A stretch of DNA of 64,000 nucleotides from Trinickia fusca. GTDB lineage: Bacteria; Pseudomonadota; Gammaproteobacteria; Burkholderiales; Burkholderiaceae. The notes below the pieces were generated by a model. That model ran no database searches. It worked only from the letters and a program-made list of their open reading frames with translations, and had not been told where the DNA came from. The translations under genes and the position numbers were made by a program. The stretch is taken from positions 839,558 to 903,557 of the forward strand of contig NZ_RBZV01000001.1 of NCBI RefSeq assembly GCF_003628145.1, written 5' to 3'. How positions within the stretch are numbered: position 1 is the stretch's first letter; each line of letters begins with the position of its first letter. Shown here piece by piece: positions 9,376-18,247 of the stretch.

Positions 9376-10413
9376 ATGAACGCTCCGAACGTTTCCGCTC
9401 CCACGAACGACTCCGTGCTATCTGCCTTGCCGCGCCCTGCCGCCGGCGAATTCGACGCCGTACTGACGCGCGGCGCCTTCGCGCCGCTCACGCAACTCGG
9501 CGTCATCGAAGCCGTCGGCATGGATGCGGCATCGTTCCTGCACAGCCAGCTCACGAACGACATCCAGCACCTCGACGCGGCGAGCGCACGGCTGGCCGGC
9601 TATTGCTCGCCCAAAGGCCGTCTGCTCGCCTCGATGCTCGTGTGGTGCTTTGGCGACGCCATTCGTCTGCTCGTCGCGCAGGAGCTCGTGCCCGCCGTGC
9701 AAAAGCGGCTCTCGATGTTCGTGCTGCGCGCCAAGGCCAAACTCGCCGACGTCAGCGGCTCGCTGGCCGTGGTGGGCTTTGCCGGCGACGTGCGCACGGC
9801 GCTCTCGACCATCTTCGATGCGCTGCCTGACGGCGTGCACGTACAGGTCGGCGGCCCAGCCGGTTCGCTGATTCGCGTGCCCGACGCGGCCGGCCGTGCA
9901 CGCTATCTTTGGATCGGGCCCAAGGAACTCGTCGAAGCGCGCCTGACCGAGCTCGAGCAGCGGCTCACCCGCGTATCTCCGGCCGTGTGGGACTGGCTCG
10001 ACATCCGCGCCGGCGAGCCGCGCATCACGCAAGCCGTGGTCGAGCAGTTCGTGCCGCAGATGGTCAACTTCGACGTGATAGGCGGCGTCAATTTCCGCAA
10101 GGGCTGCTACCCGGGACAGGAAATCGTTGCGCGCAGCCAGTACCGCGGCACGATCAAGCGGCGCATGGCGCTCGCGAACGTCGCCGACCACCCAACCGCC
10201 GTGCGGGCCGGTGTGGAGCTCTTTCATTCGGCCGATCCGGGCCAGCCGTGCGGCATGGTCGTCAATGCGGCTGCGGCGCCACAAGGCGGCATCGACGTGC
10301 TGGTCGAGATCAAGCTGGTGGCACTCGAGGAAGGCAGCGTGCACCTGGGTGCGGCCGACGGCCCGGCACTCGCGTTCCTGCCGCTGCCTTACGCGCTGCC
10401 GAGCGAAGTCTGA
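9376..10413 (+). CDS. ygfZ: Folate-binding protein YgfZ (iron-sulfur cluster assembly factor)
   Basis: 345 residues with the family signature KGCYPGQEIVAR, whose Cys is the conserved reactive residue. YgfZ is related to the glycine-cleavage T protein, binds tetrahydrofolate and helps maintain certain Fe-S enzymes such as MiaB. The N-terminal half shows the GcvT-like fold with VGMDAASFLHSQLTNDI and AGYCSPKGRLLASMLVW. ATG at 9376 opens a nonconserved leader (MNAPNVSAPTNDSV) before the conserved LTQLGVIEAVG segment. The NRDE gene follows 13 bp after the stop, so both are probably in one transcript. In related genomes this gene sits directly opposite mltG. Confidence 0.93.
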   Translation: MNAPNVSAPTNDSVLSALPRPAAGEFDAVLTRGAFAPLTQLGVIEAVGMDAASFLHSQLTNDIQHLDAASARLAGYCSPKGRLLASMLVWCFGDAIRLLVAQELVPAVQKRLSMFVLRAKAKLADVSGSLAVVGFAGDVRTALSTIFDALPDGVHVQVGGPAGSLIRVPDAAGRARYLWIGPKELVEARLTELEQRLTRVSPAVWDWLDIRAGEPRITQAVVEQFVPQMVNFDVIGGVNFRKGCYPGQEIVARSQYRGTIKRRMALANVADHPTAVRAGVELFHSADPGQPCGMVVNAAAAPQGGIDVLVEIKLVALEEGSVHLGAADGPALAFLPLPYALPSEV

Positions 10414-10426
10414 GGCGCGACTCAGC

Positions 10427-11257
10427 ATGTGTCTGATCGTTTTCGACTGGCGGCCTGAAGCGGAAAACGGCCCGCTGTTCACGCTGGCCGCCAATCGCGA
10501 CGAATATTTCAGCCGCGCGAGCGCGCCGCTGGCGTGGTGGTCCGATACGCCGAACGTGCTGGCCGGGCGCGATCTGGTCGGCGGCGGCACTTGGCTCGGC
10601 ATCGCACGTGACGCGCGCTTTGCCGCGCTCACGAACTATCGCGCGCCGCACGAGATGCGCGCCGACGCGCCCACGCGCGGCACGCTCGTCGCCGATTTCA
10701 TCAGGGAGCGCGCCTGCTCGCCGCTCGACTACCTCCAGCGTGTGGCCGAGCGCGGCGCGATCTACAACGGCTTCAACCTGATCGTCGGCGACTTCGCGCG
10801 CCGCGAGCTCGCGTGGTACTGCAATCGCGCGGGCACCGCCCCCACCCTGCTTGCACCGGGTACCCACGGCATCTCGAACGCAGTGCTCGACACGCCGTGG
10901 CCCAAACTCGTCCGCAAACGCGCGCAATTGGCCTCGCTCGTAGCTGGCGACGCCGCGCCCGCGCTCTCGACGCTCGTCGAGCTGATGCGCGATACGGAGA
11001 TCGCCCCCGACGATGCGCTGCCCACCACGGGCATCCCGCTCGAGCGCGAACGCGCACTGTCGGCCGCGTTCATCGAGACGTCCCAGTACGGCACGCGCGG
11101 CACGACGGCGCTGCGCGTGAGTGTGCGGGACGCGCGGCTGGGCATCGAGATCGTCGAGCGCAGCGACGATGATGGCTCACATCGTCTCGCACGGCCTGGC
11201 CATCATGAGCGCGCCTACACGTTCGATGCCGAGCCTGCTGCCGCGCTGACGCGTTAG
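10427..11257 (+). CDS. NRDE (TANGO2-like) family protein
   Basis: 276 residues from ATG at 10427 (MCLIVFDWRPEAENGPLFTL). The name-giving NRDE motif occurs early as LAANRDEYFSR, and LAGRDLVGGGTWLGIARDARFAALTNYR is the conserved core of the family. The N-terminal Cys at position 2 would become the first residue after Met removal, as in Ntn-type hydrolases, but catalysis has not been shown for this family that I know. The eukaryotic homologue TANGO2 affects Golgi and lipid or heme handling. It follows ygfZ closely. Molecular function unknown. Confidence 0.85.
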   Translation: MCLIVFDWRPEAENGPLFTLAANRDEYFSRASAPLAWWSDTPNVLAGRDLVGGGTWLGIARDARFAALTNYRAPHEMRADAPTRGTLVADFIRERACSPLDYLQRVAERGAIYNGFNLIVGDFARRELAWYCNRAGTAPTLLAPGTHGISNAVLDTPWPKLVRKRAQLASLVAGDAAPALSTLVELMRDTEIAPDDALPTTGIPLERERALSAAFIETSQYGTRGTTALRVSVRDARLGIEIVERSDDDGSHRLARPGHHERAYTFDAEPAAALTR

Positions 11258-11394
11258 CCGTTTGCTGTCCGCCCAAGCTCACCCGGAAGCACAACGTTCA
11301 GCTCGCAGATAAGATCCTTCAAGCGGTAGCCGCGCATAGCACGTCGATTTTAGTGCTGCGGCGTGCGGCATCAGATTCCATTTAAAGGGCTACG

Positions 11395-12936
11395 ATGGCG
11401 ATGGATTGGAAGGCAGCGGGCGCAACGGCAACAGCCTGTACCGCCCAATGGGACTCGGTTGAATCTCCCGGTGGCGGCATCCTCGTCTTTGACGACAAGA
11501 CGGTTCAGATAAGCACCTTCGGCGGTGGCGCCAATATCGAGTTCGGGGTTCCGTTTTCCGAAAAGACCGTGATTCGTCTTGCGTCCGTGACGAAACACGT
11601 GGTCGCCAGTCTCGCGATGAAACTGGTAGACGCCGGCCATCTGCGCCTCGACGCGCCGCTCAACGCTTACCTTCCGCAACTGCACGGCATTCCCGGCCAT
11701 GTCACCGTGCGAGGCGCGCTGGATATGACCGGTGGGCTCGCGGACATGATCGACACGGCGTGGATGCTCGGCGTTCCACGAACCGCCTTGCTGGATCGTC
11801 GGCAAGTCCTCGATTTTCTGGCTTCCCTAGACGGCCTCAACTTCCCCTCTGGCAGCGAGTTTTCCTACTCGAATGCAGGTTATCGGCTCGTAGAGGCCGC
11901 CATGGAAGCTCAAGGCATTGCGTTGGGAGTCGGGCTACGCGAGCACTTGTTCGAGCCGTTGGGTGTGAGCATGGCGCTGCCGGATGACTACGCCGACGTT
12001 GTCCCCGGTCTCGCGCCCGGTTACTGGCACGGTTCACACGGCTGGCGTCACGGCATTTCCGGCATGCCGTACTCCGGCGCCGATGGACTCTGTGTGAGCA
12101 CCGAGCAATGTGTCGCCTGGCTGCAAGCGTTACTCGCCAACCGCGGGCCGGCGGAGGGCCTGCTCGATCGTCTGTCTTCGATGGGCACGCTTTCGAATGG
12201 GCGAGCAACCGGAGTGGGATTCGGGCTCGCTCACAGTACGAATAGTGCGCAGCACTGCGTCGGGTTCGTCGGCGGCTTGCCCGGTTATCGCACCGCATTC
12301 CTGCTCGTCCCGAGCTTGAAGGTAGGTGTTCTCGGTGTCGCCAATCGGGAAGACGCGAATCCGGCCGCTCACGTGGAAGCGGTGCTCTCCAGTCTGTTGG
12401 GCAATACCGCGGACAACGTGAATCGCTCGCCGGTCGCGCTTCCCGACGGACGCTTCGTGGCCGCTGAAGGCCCAGACTGGCTCGAACTCAAGGCGGGCAC
12501 GGCCACCTTCCTCGGTACGACGACCAATCTGCATCCTACCGAGGATGGGGGATTCGATAGTCGCGCTTTCTATGCACCGATGACGCTGCGACTCAGTGGT
12601 AACGAGATCGTCGGCGAAGTGGGACATCGGTTCAGACACTTCCGTTCCGTTGCGGCAGATGCATCACCTGTCGCGGCATGGGCCGGAACGTGGCGACATC
12701 CCACGCAAAATGCACTCTTTACTATCGACGTCCAGGATAAAGCGGCTTGGATTACGCTCGGCTCGGGTCCCACCATCGCATGCCATGCGCTCACCCCTCT
12801 CGACGCAAGGCGCGCCATTTTCGAGCGCACCGAGGGGCCACGTCAGCAGCGTGTTTGCCTTTGCTTCAGCGACGACTTCCGCTCCGTGCTGCTGGCAACG
12901 CAAAGAAGCCGCATATTGCGTTTCGATCGCTGTTGA
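11395..12936 (+). CDS. Serine hydrolase, class C beta-lactamase/D-aminopeptidase type
   Basis: 513 residues. The N-terminal 330 residues form a beta-lactamase-related domain: the nucleophile motif SVTK in IRLASVTKHVV, the YSN triad in EFSYSNAGYR, and a third-motif region around QHCVGFVGGLPGYR. The remaining 180 residues look like the lipocalin-like beta domain found in D-aminopeptidase (DAP) relatives. No signal peptide is evident, so it probably acts in the cytoplasm on D-amino-acid peptides or esters; substrate unknown. ATG at 11395 follows AAAGGG. The gene stands alone and converges on the GNAT gene with only four bases between stop codons. Base composition is a little lower in GC than its neighbours, hinting at later acquisition. 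Confidence 0.85.
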   Translation: MAMDWKAAGATATACTAQWDSVESPGGGILVFDDKTVQISTFGGGANIEFGVPFSEKTVIRLASVTKHVVASLAMKLVDAGHLRLDAPLNAYLPQLHGIPGHVTVRGALDMTGGLADMIDTAWMLGVPRTALLDRRQVLDFLASLDGLNFPSGSEFSYSNAGYRLVEAAMEAQGIALGVGLREHLFEPLGVSMALPDDYADVVPGLAPGYWHGSHGWRHGISGMPYSGADGLCVSTEQCVAWLQALLANRGPAEGLLDRLSSMGTLSNGRATGVGFGLAHSTNSAQHCVGFVGGLPGYRTAFLLVPSLKVGVLGVANREDANPAAHVEAVLSSLLGNTADNVNRSPVALPDGRFVAAEGPDWLELKAGTATFLGTTTNLHPTEDGGFDSRAFYAPMTLRLSGNEIVGEVGHRFRHFRSVAADASPVAAWAGTWRHPTQNALFTIDVQDKAAWITLGSGPTIACHALTPLDARRAIFERTEGPRQQRVCLCFSDDFRSVLLATQRSRILRFDRC

Positions 12937-12940
12937 GTGT

Positions 12941-13423
12941 TCAGGGCGTGTTCACGAGCACACGCCGCATCTCGATGTGTTCGATGCCGGCTTCGACGAA
13001 GATCTCGCCGACGGTCGTGAAGCCGTGCCGCAGATAGAACGGCACGACGTCGCAGCGCGCGTACAGCCTTACGCTACGCTCCCCGCGCTGCTGCGCGTAG
13101 GTGAGCAGTGTTTGCAACATGCGCGAGCCCACCCCGCCGCGCCGAGAATCAGTCAGCACTGCCAACCTTCCAATGGTGCCGCCAGGCAGCAGACGCGCGC
13201 TCGCCACGGCCCGGCGCTGCGCCCCCTCTTGACGATAGGCGACGACATGCAGCGCATCGAGGTCGGCGTCGTCCCATTCGAGCAGTGCCGTCACGTGCTG
13301 CTCGCGCACGAATACCGCATGGCGCACACTGGCCGCATCGGCGCCGAGCGTCGCCCAATCTCCCGCTTGCACGATCACGTCGCTCATCGCCGGGTCCTCG
13401 TCGAGTCGGATGCGCGCGGTCAT
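12941..13423 (-). CDS. GNAT N-acetyltransferase, ElaA/YjcF-like
   Basis: 160 residues. VRHAVFVREQHV near the N-terminus and GTIGRLAVLTDSRRGGVGSR with the acetyl-CoA loop RRGGVGSRML identify a GNAT enzyme, and VVPFYLRHGFTTVGEIFVEA followed by IEHIEMRR is the C-terminal pattern of the YjcF/ElaA group. The start is set by overlap: ATG at 13421-13423 shares ATGA with the stop of the SDR gene, a sign of translational coupling. A second possible start is Met at 13387. It is the last gene of the acyl-CoA cluster. The substrate is unknown. Confidence 0.85.
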   Translation of the reverse strand: MTARIRLDEDPAMSDVIVQAGDWATLGADAASVRHAVFVREQHVTALLEWDDADLDALHVVAYRQEGAQRRAVASARLLPGGTIGRLAVLTDSRRGGVGSRMLQTLLTYAQQRGERSVRLYARCDVVPFYLRHGFTTVGEIFVEAGIEHIEMRRVLVNTP

Positions 13424-14307
13424 GCCTCGCGCACCTCACTGTGTGAAGCCGTCGGCAATGGCGGCTCGGCCGACGGATCGCTGGGCGCGCGCAGCTGCTC
13501 GATGTCCTCGTGGCGCAAGCGTACGCTCGGCATGATGGCCGGATGCGTGACGACGTAAAAGCGCCCTTCGCGCACGGCCTCGAACGTCGCATCGGCGATG
13601 TCGGCCGCGTTCAAGCGGCCCGAACGCACGGCCTTGCGCAGCGCCTTGCCCGCGAGCAGTTGCGAAGCGGTCGGCGCCGCGTCATTGCGCCAGCGTGCGG
13701 GCCGGGCGCGCTCGGCCTCGGCGATGCCCGTCGGCACGAAGGCGGGGCACAGCAGCGAACAACCGATCGGTGCGCCGGCGTTGCGCAGATCGTGGTGCAG
13801 CGTCTCGGTCAATGAGACGACAGCGTGCTTCGACGCGTTGTAGATGCCCATCCCCGGCGGCGACAGCAGGCCCGCCACCGAGGCCGTGTTGACGATGTGC
13901 GCGGGCTCGTTCTGACGCAGCATGATCGGCGTGAACACGCGCACGCCATGTGCGACGCCCATCACGTTGACGCCGAACACCCACTCCCAGTCGTGCGCGC
14001 TCATCTCCCACAGAAAACCGCTTGCACCGACGCCTGCGTTGTTGAACAACAGATGCACCTTGCCGTAGGTCTCGAGCGCACGTTGGGCAAGCGCTTCGAC
14101 GGATGCCGCGTCGGACACGTCGGTCGGTACGCCGATCGCGTCCGCGCCGGCCGCAACCAACGTCTCGACGACGGCTGCCAACGCGGCCGCATCGATATCG
14201 GCCAGCACGAGTTTCATGCCGAGCGCGGCGCCCTTGTCGGCGAACGCGCGGCCAAAACCGCTCGCCGCGCCCGTGATGACGGCGACCTTGCCTGCGAACT
14301 GCTCCAT
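13420..14307 (-). CDS. Short-chain dehydrogenase/reductase
   Basis: 295 residues from ATG at 14307, preceded by GAGGAAG. The cofactor motif is VAVITGAASGFGRAFADKGA (TGxxxGxG), with D at the end of strand 2 (LADID) suggesting preference for NAD(H). NNAGVG, the catalytic Ser in NTASVAGLLS, and the YNASK Tyr-Lys pair are present, so the enzyme should be active. It oxidises or reduces an alcohol or ketone; substrate not predictable. The longer open frame to 14883 overlaps the oxidoreductase upstream and is not coding. It is 89 bp after the MDR gene and overlaps the following GNAT by four bases. Confidence 0.92.
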   Translation of the reverse strand: MEQFAGKVAVITGAASGFGRAFADKGAALGMKLVLADIDAAALAAVVETLVAAGADAIGVPTDVSDAASVEALAQRALETYGKVHLLFNNAGVGASGFLWEMSAHDWEWVFGVNVMGVAHGVRVFTPIMLRQNEPAHIVNTASVAGLLSPPGMGIYNASKHAVVSLTETLHHDLRNAGAPIGCSLLCPAFVPTGIAEAERARPARWRNDAAPTASQLLAGKALRKAVRSGRLNAADIADATFEAVREGRFYVVTHPAIMPSVRLRHEDIEQLRAPSDPSAEPPLPTASHSEVREA

Positions 14308-14396
14308 GTGTTTCTTCCTCGATCGATTCGGTGCCCGTGCCGTACCGGCCGCGGGTGCATGATGCGTAGCGTGCGCCGCCCGATGGCGGCAACCGG

Positions 14397-15395
14397 TCAA
14401 ACGAGCTTCACGAGCTGCTTGCCGAAGTTCGCGCCTTTGAGCAGCCCCATCAGCGCTTCGGGCGCGCGTTCGAGCCCCTCGACGACGCTTTCGCGATAGT
14501 GCAGTTCGCCTTGCGCGACGAGCCCGCCGAGTTCCTTGAGCGCTGGCGGCCACGCCTCGGGGTGCTCGGAAATGATGAAGCCCTGCACGAGCAGCCGCAT
14601 CGACAGAATGATCTGCGGATGCTTGAGCGGCACAGGCTGGTTGTCGTAGCCTGCGATCATGCCGCAGATTGCGATCCGGCCGAACGGATTCATGCGTGCA
14701 AGGGTCGCGTCGAGCACGGCCCCGCCGACGTTCTCGAAACAGCCGTCGACACCTTCGGGCGTCGCGTCCTTCAAGTCCTCGTAGAGACGGCCGGCCTTGT
14801 AGTCGACGCATGCGTCGAAACCCAGCGTCTCGACGACGTAACGACACTTCTCGGCGCCGCCCGCGATGCCGACGGCCCGACAACCGGCCAGCTTCGCCAG
14901 TTGGCCGACGACACTGCCCACGGCCCCGCTCGCCGCGCTGACGACGATCGTCTGTCCCGCCTGAGGCGCGACGATCTTGTTCAGGCCGTACCAGGCCGTG
15001 ACGCCGGGCATGCCGAGGACGCCCAGATACGCCTGCAACGGCACCAGCTTGTCGTCGACTTTGCGCACGCCCACGCCGTCGGACGTACCGTACTCCTGCC
15101 AGCCGAAGAGACCCGTGACCTTGTCGCCGACCGCAAACTGCGGATGCAGCGACGCGACGACTTCACCGACCGTCGCACCGACCATCACCTCGTTCAGCGC
15201 GACGGGCGCCGCGTACGACTTCTCCTTGCCCATGCGTCCGCGCATGTACGGATCGACGGACAAGTAGTGATTGCGCACGAGAAACTGCCCGTCGACGAGC
15301 GGCTCGAGCGGTGTGCTCACGAGCTTGAAGTTCTCTGCGCAGATCGCGCCTTCCGGGCGCGAGGCGAGCAAGATCCGGCGGTTGTTCCGCGTCAT
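14397..15395 (-). CDS. NADPH-dependent MDR oxidoreductase (CurA/YncB-like)
   Basis: 332 residues from ATG at 15395; a GTG directly before it is also in frame, but AGAGG lies eight bases from the ATG. The protein is a zinc-free medium-chain dehydrogenase of the prostaglandin reductase/curcumin reductase group: NHYLSVDPYMRGRM near the N-terminus, then GMPGVTAWYGLNKI, the cofactor motif VVSAASGAVGSVVGQLAKL, and CVDYKAG and FENVGGAVLDATL. Such enzymes reduce double bonds of alpha,beta-unsaturated ketones or aldehydes with NADPH. Its place in an acyl-CoA catabolic cluster fits handling of enone by-products, but this is inference. Confidence 0.92.
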   Translation of the reverse strand: MTRNNRRILLASRPEGAICAENFKLVSTPLEPLVDGQFLVRNHYLSVDPYMRGRMGKEKSYAAPVALNEVMVGATVGEVVASLHPQFAVGDKVTGLFGWQEYGTSDGVGVRKVDDKLVPLQAYLGVLGMPGVTAWYGLNKIVAPQAGQTIVVSAASGAVGSVVGQLAKLAGCRAVGIAGGAEKCRYVVETLGFDACVDYKAGRLYEDLKDATPEGVDGCFENVGGAVLDATLARMNPFGRIAICGMIAGYDNQPVPLKHPQIILSMRLLVQGFIISEHPEAWPPALKELGGLVAQGELHYRESVVEGLERAPEALMGLLKGANFGKQLVKLV

Positions 15396-15436
15396 CACGA
15401 TTTCCTCTCAGGTTCTGGACGGCGCGTGCTTGCGCA

Positions 15437-15925
15437 TCAGCCGTCACTGGGGCCGGGCTTGGCACCCGGCGCACGACGCTTGCGTTGCTCATGAACGTCT
15501 CGCCCGACGGCAAGCCGCCGCATGTACTTGAACGTGCCGAGTGCCTTGGCGACAAAGTGGCCCGCGCTGTCGCGCACCTCGCCTTCGCAATAGGCCATCG
15601 TGGTCGAGCGGTGCAGCACACGGCCGAACGCGCGCAACTCGCCGCGTCCGGGCTGCATGAAGTTCACTTTCATTTCGACGGTGACGACGCCGACGCCTTC
15701 GTCGGCCAGACTGCGCGCGGCGGTGGCCAGCGCGACGTCGGCCAACGTCATCGTGACGCCGCCGTGCGCGACCTGCCACGTGTTCAGGTGCGGCTCGGTC
15801 AGCGTCAGCGCGAGTTCGCTCGAGCCGTCGGCCGCCGCCACGAGCCGTACCCCCAGGTGATCGACGAACGGGCTTTCGAGCATCAGATCCTGCTCGGGCG
15901 GCTGAGGTGTAGTGCTATCGGACAT
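15437..15925 (-). CDS. PaaI-family hotdog thioesterase
   Basis: 162 residues from ATG at 15925. It has the hotdog fold of PaaI-type acyl-CoA thioesterases: LNTWQVAHGGVTMTLADVAL with the conserved HGG, followed by VTVEMKVNFMQPGRGELRA and LHRSTTMAYCEGEVRDSAG. The enzymes release CoA from acyl- or aryl-acyl-CoA that blocks beta-oxidation. The C-terminal 25 residues are basic and nonconserved. It starts 10 bp after the Dabb gene stop and belongs to the same minus-strand transcript. A longer frame to 16111 is the antisense side of the Dabb gene and is rejected. Confidence 0.9.
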   Translation of the reverse strand: MSDSTTPQPPEQDLMLESPFVDHLGVRLVAAADGSSELALTLTEPHLNTWQVAHGGVTMTLADVALATAARSLADEGVGVVTVEMKVNFMQPGRGELRAFGRVLHRSTTMAYCEGEVRDSAGHFVAKALGTFKYMRRLAVGRDVHEQRKRRAPGAKPGPSDG

Positions 15926-15935
15926 CACGTGCTCG

Positions 15936-16238
15936 TCAGACTTCGTAGTCGACGCACTGGCGCGTCTCGCTGACCGCACCGATGAACTGCTTGACCGCTT
16001 CGTGCTGCGGGTGGACCTGATAGGCGTCGAGCGTAGCTTTGTCGGCGAAATCGGAGACGAGCACGGCGTCGTAGGTCGACACCAGACCCGCACCGGCAAT
16101 GCCGACTTCAAGGTGCAGGATGCCGGGCATGATGTTGCGGCAGCCCTCCAGCTTCTCCTTCAGCTTCAGCGCATTCTCGGCGCGCGTGGCGCCTTCTGCC
16201 GTTTCCTTCAGTTTCCACATTACGATGTGTCGAATCAA
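15936..16238 (-). CDS. Dabb-family stress-responsive protein
   Basis: 100 residues. No ATG sits at the conserved N-terminus; a TTG at 16236-16238 preceded six bases earlier by AAGGAG starts the protein at (M)IRHIVMWKLKE, exactly where the Dabb fold begins. Dabb proteins form a dimeric alpha/beta barrel; the pattern HIVMWKLKE, LHLEVGIAGAG and DAVLVSDFADKATLDAYQVH is typical. Some relatives are stress-induced, some act as small cyclases or monooxygenase-like proteins. No catalytic role can be assigned. It lies between the thiolase and the thioesterase. Confidence 0.88.
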   Translation of the reverse strand: MIRHIVMWKLKETAEGATRAENALKLKEKLEGCRNIMPGILHLEVGIAGAGLVSTYDAVLVSDFADKATLDAYQVHPQHEAVKQFIGAVSETRQCVDYEV

Positions 16239-16318
16239 TCTGGACTCCTTCGTCTTCGTCGCCTGAATTGAGCGGTAGCGAGGGATGATACTCGCATCGC
16301 CGGCCCCCACAGCCGACG

Positions 16319-17497
16319 TCAAACCACCTCGAAGAGGCCGGCGGCGCCCTGCCCGCCGCCTACGCACATCGTCACGACGACGAACTTCGCCCCACGCCAC
16401 TTGCCCTCGATCAAGGCATGCCCGGTCAGCCGCGCCCCCGACATGCCATACGGATGGCCAAGCGCAATGGCCCCGCCGTTCACATTGAGCCGTTCATCGG
16501 GAATGCCGAGCTGGTCGCGGCAGTAGATGACCTGCACGGCGAACGCTTCATTGAGCTCCCACAGGTCGATGTCGTCGATACGCAGGCCCTGTGCGCGCAG
16601 TAGCTTCGGCACGGCGCGCACGGGGCCGAGACCCATTTCGTCGGGTTCACAGCCTGCCACGGCGAAGCCGCGGAACAGGCCGAGCGGCTGCACGCCTTCG
16701 CGCTCGGCACGCGTCGCGCTCATGACGACGCAGGCCGATGCGCCGTCGGAAAGCTGGCTCGCATTGCCGGCCGCGATCGCACCGCCAGGCAGCGCGGGGC
16801 GGATCTTGGCGATGCCTTCGAGCGTCGTCTCGGGCCGCACGCCTTCGTCGGCCGCAAGCGTGACCCGTCTGCTCTCGATCCGCCCCGTCGTCGAGTCGAC
16901 GACACCGGCAAGCACCGTGATCGGCACGATCTCATCGTCGAAACGACCGGCCGCCTGCGCCGCGCTCGCACGCTGCTGCGATGCCACGCCATACTCGTCC
17001 TGACGCTCACGCGCGATGCCGTAGCGCCCCGTCATCGTCTCTGCCGTACGCAGCATGGGCCAATACAGCGCGGGCGTGCGCGCGAGCAGCCAGCCTTCCT
17101 CGCTCATGTGCTGGTTCATTTCGTTCTGCACACACGAGATCGACTCGAGGCCGCCGGCGACGAAAACCTCGCCCTCGCCCGTCATCACGCGCTGCGCCGC
17201 CAGTGCGATGGCCTGCAGGCCCGACGAGCAGAAGCGGTTGACCGTCATGCCGGGCACCTGTGTCGGCAGGCCCGCACGCAGCGCGACCTGCCGCGCGATG
17301 TTGCTACCGGTTGCGCCCTCGGGCAGCGCGCAGCCCATCACGACGTCGTCGACGCGCGCGGGATCGATGCCGGCGCGCGCCAGCGCTTGCGCGACGACAT
17401 GGCCACCCAGCGTCGCGCCATGCGTCATGTTCAGCGCACCGCGCCAAGCCTTGCCGATCGCGGTGCGCGCCGTCGATACGATTACGGCATCGGTCAT
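16319..17497 (-). CDS. Acetyl-CoA acyltransferase (thiolase)
   Basis: 392 residues, full length. The acyl-binding nucleophile is Cys in [17 protein letters not shown]; the His and second Cys of the active site are in [16 protein letters not shown] and [16 protein letters not shown]. The enzyme cleaves 3-ketoacyl-CoA with CoA, releasing acetyl-CoA, the last step of each beta-oxidation turn; a biosynthetic direction is also possible from sequence alone. The ATG at 17497 opens on [17 protein letters not shown], the normal N-terminus. The presence of the FadJ-like gene and an acyl-CoA ligase upstream on the same strand favours a degradative FadA/FadI role. Confidence 0.94.
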   Translation of the reverse strand: MTDAVIVSTARTAIGKAWRGALNMTHGATLGGHVVAQALARAGIDPARVDDVVMGCALPEGATGSNIARQVALRAGLPTQVPGMTVNRFCSSGLQAIALAAQRVMTGEGEVFVAGGLESISCVQNEMNQHMSEEGWLLARTPALYWPMLRTAETMTGRYGIARERQDEYGVASQQRASAAQAAGRFDDEIVPITVLAGVVDSTTGRIESRRVTLAADEGVRPETTLEGIAKIRPALPGGAIAAGNASQLSDGASACVVMSATRAEREGVQPLGLFRGFAVAGCEPDEMGLGPVRAVPKLLRAQGLRIDDIDLWELNEAFAVQVIYCRDQLGIPDERLNVNGGAIALGHPYGMSGARLTGHALIEGKWRGAKFVVVTMCVGGGQGAAGLFEVV

Positions 17498-17587
17498 TCA
17501 TCGCTCCTTCGTCGAGTCGAAGAGAAAGAGAATCCGAATCGCCCGGCACGTTGGCCGCCACCGCCCACTTGCCGGGCATGGCCAACA

Positions 17588-18214
17588 TCAAGCGAGCACG
17601 TCCCGGGACGACGCCCGCCGCACCCCTGCCTTCGACAACGCCTGCCAAGCCCGCTCAAGCGAGCCGTTCAGATCGATCGCGCGACTCGCGTCCTCGATGA
17701 CGGCCGCTTCGAACCCGGCTGCCTGCGCATCGAGCGCACTCCAGGCCACGCAATAGTCGGTCGCCAGACCGCAGCACCAGACGCGTTGCACGCCCTGCTC
17801 GCGCAGGTAGCCCGCCAGCCCGGTGCGCGCGACGCGATCGGCTTCGACGAATGCCGAATAGCTGTCGATCTCGCGCCGGTAACCCTTGCGAATCACGAGC
17901 CGCGCGTGCGGCGCGACGAGATCCGAGTGCAACGCCGCGCCGCGCGTATCCTGCACGCAGTGCACAGGCCACAGCACCTGCTCGCCGTACGGCAGCGTAA
18001 TCGTCCCGAATGGCGAGGCCCCCGCATGATTGGCCGCAAACGACACGTGATCGCGCGGATGCCAATCCTGCGTGAGCACGACATGCGAGAAGCCCTCGGC
18101 GAGCCGGTTCACGACCGGCAATACCTCGTCGCCGCGCGGCACGGCCAGCGCACCGCCAGGCATGAAGTCGTTCTGTACGTCGATGACAAGCAACACGTCG
18201 TTCGATGGTTTCAC
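17588..18214 (-). CDS. pncA: Nicotinamidase
   Basis: 208 residues. The start is GTG at 18212-18214, chosen because a near-perfect ribosome site GGAGGTGAT stands five bases upstream. The isochorismatase-like fold carries the catalytic triad: Asp in LLVIDVQNDFMPGGAL, Lys in VIRKGYRREIDSYSAF and Cys in GLATDYCVAWSALDA. TQDWHPRDHVSFA and LWPVHCVQDTRGA contain the metal-binding Asp/His. It converts nicotinamide to nicotinate for NAD salvage and would also activate pyrazinamide. It lies inside the acyl-CoA cluster, 33 bp after the FadJ-like gene, an association that may reflect NAD demand of beta-oxidation. Confidence 0.94.
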   Translation of the reverse strand: MKPSNDVLLVIDVQNDFMPGGALAVPRGDEVLPVVNRLAEGFSHVVLTQDWHPRDHVSFAANHAGASPFGTITLPYGEQVLWPVHCVQDTRGAALHSDLVAPHARLVIRKGYRREIDSYSAFVEADRVARTGLAGYLREQGVQRVWCCGLATDYCVAWSALDAQAAGFEAAVIEDASRAIDLNGSLERAWQALSKAGVRRASSRDVLA

Positions 18215-18247
18215 GGTATCACCTCCCTCACTGGGTTGGATGAACCT

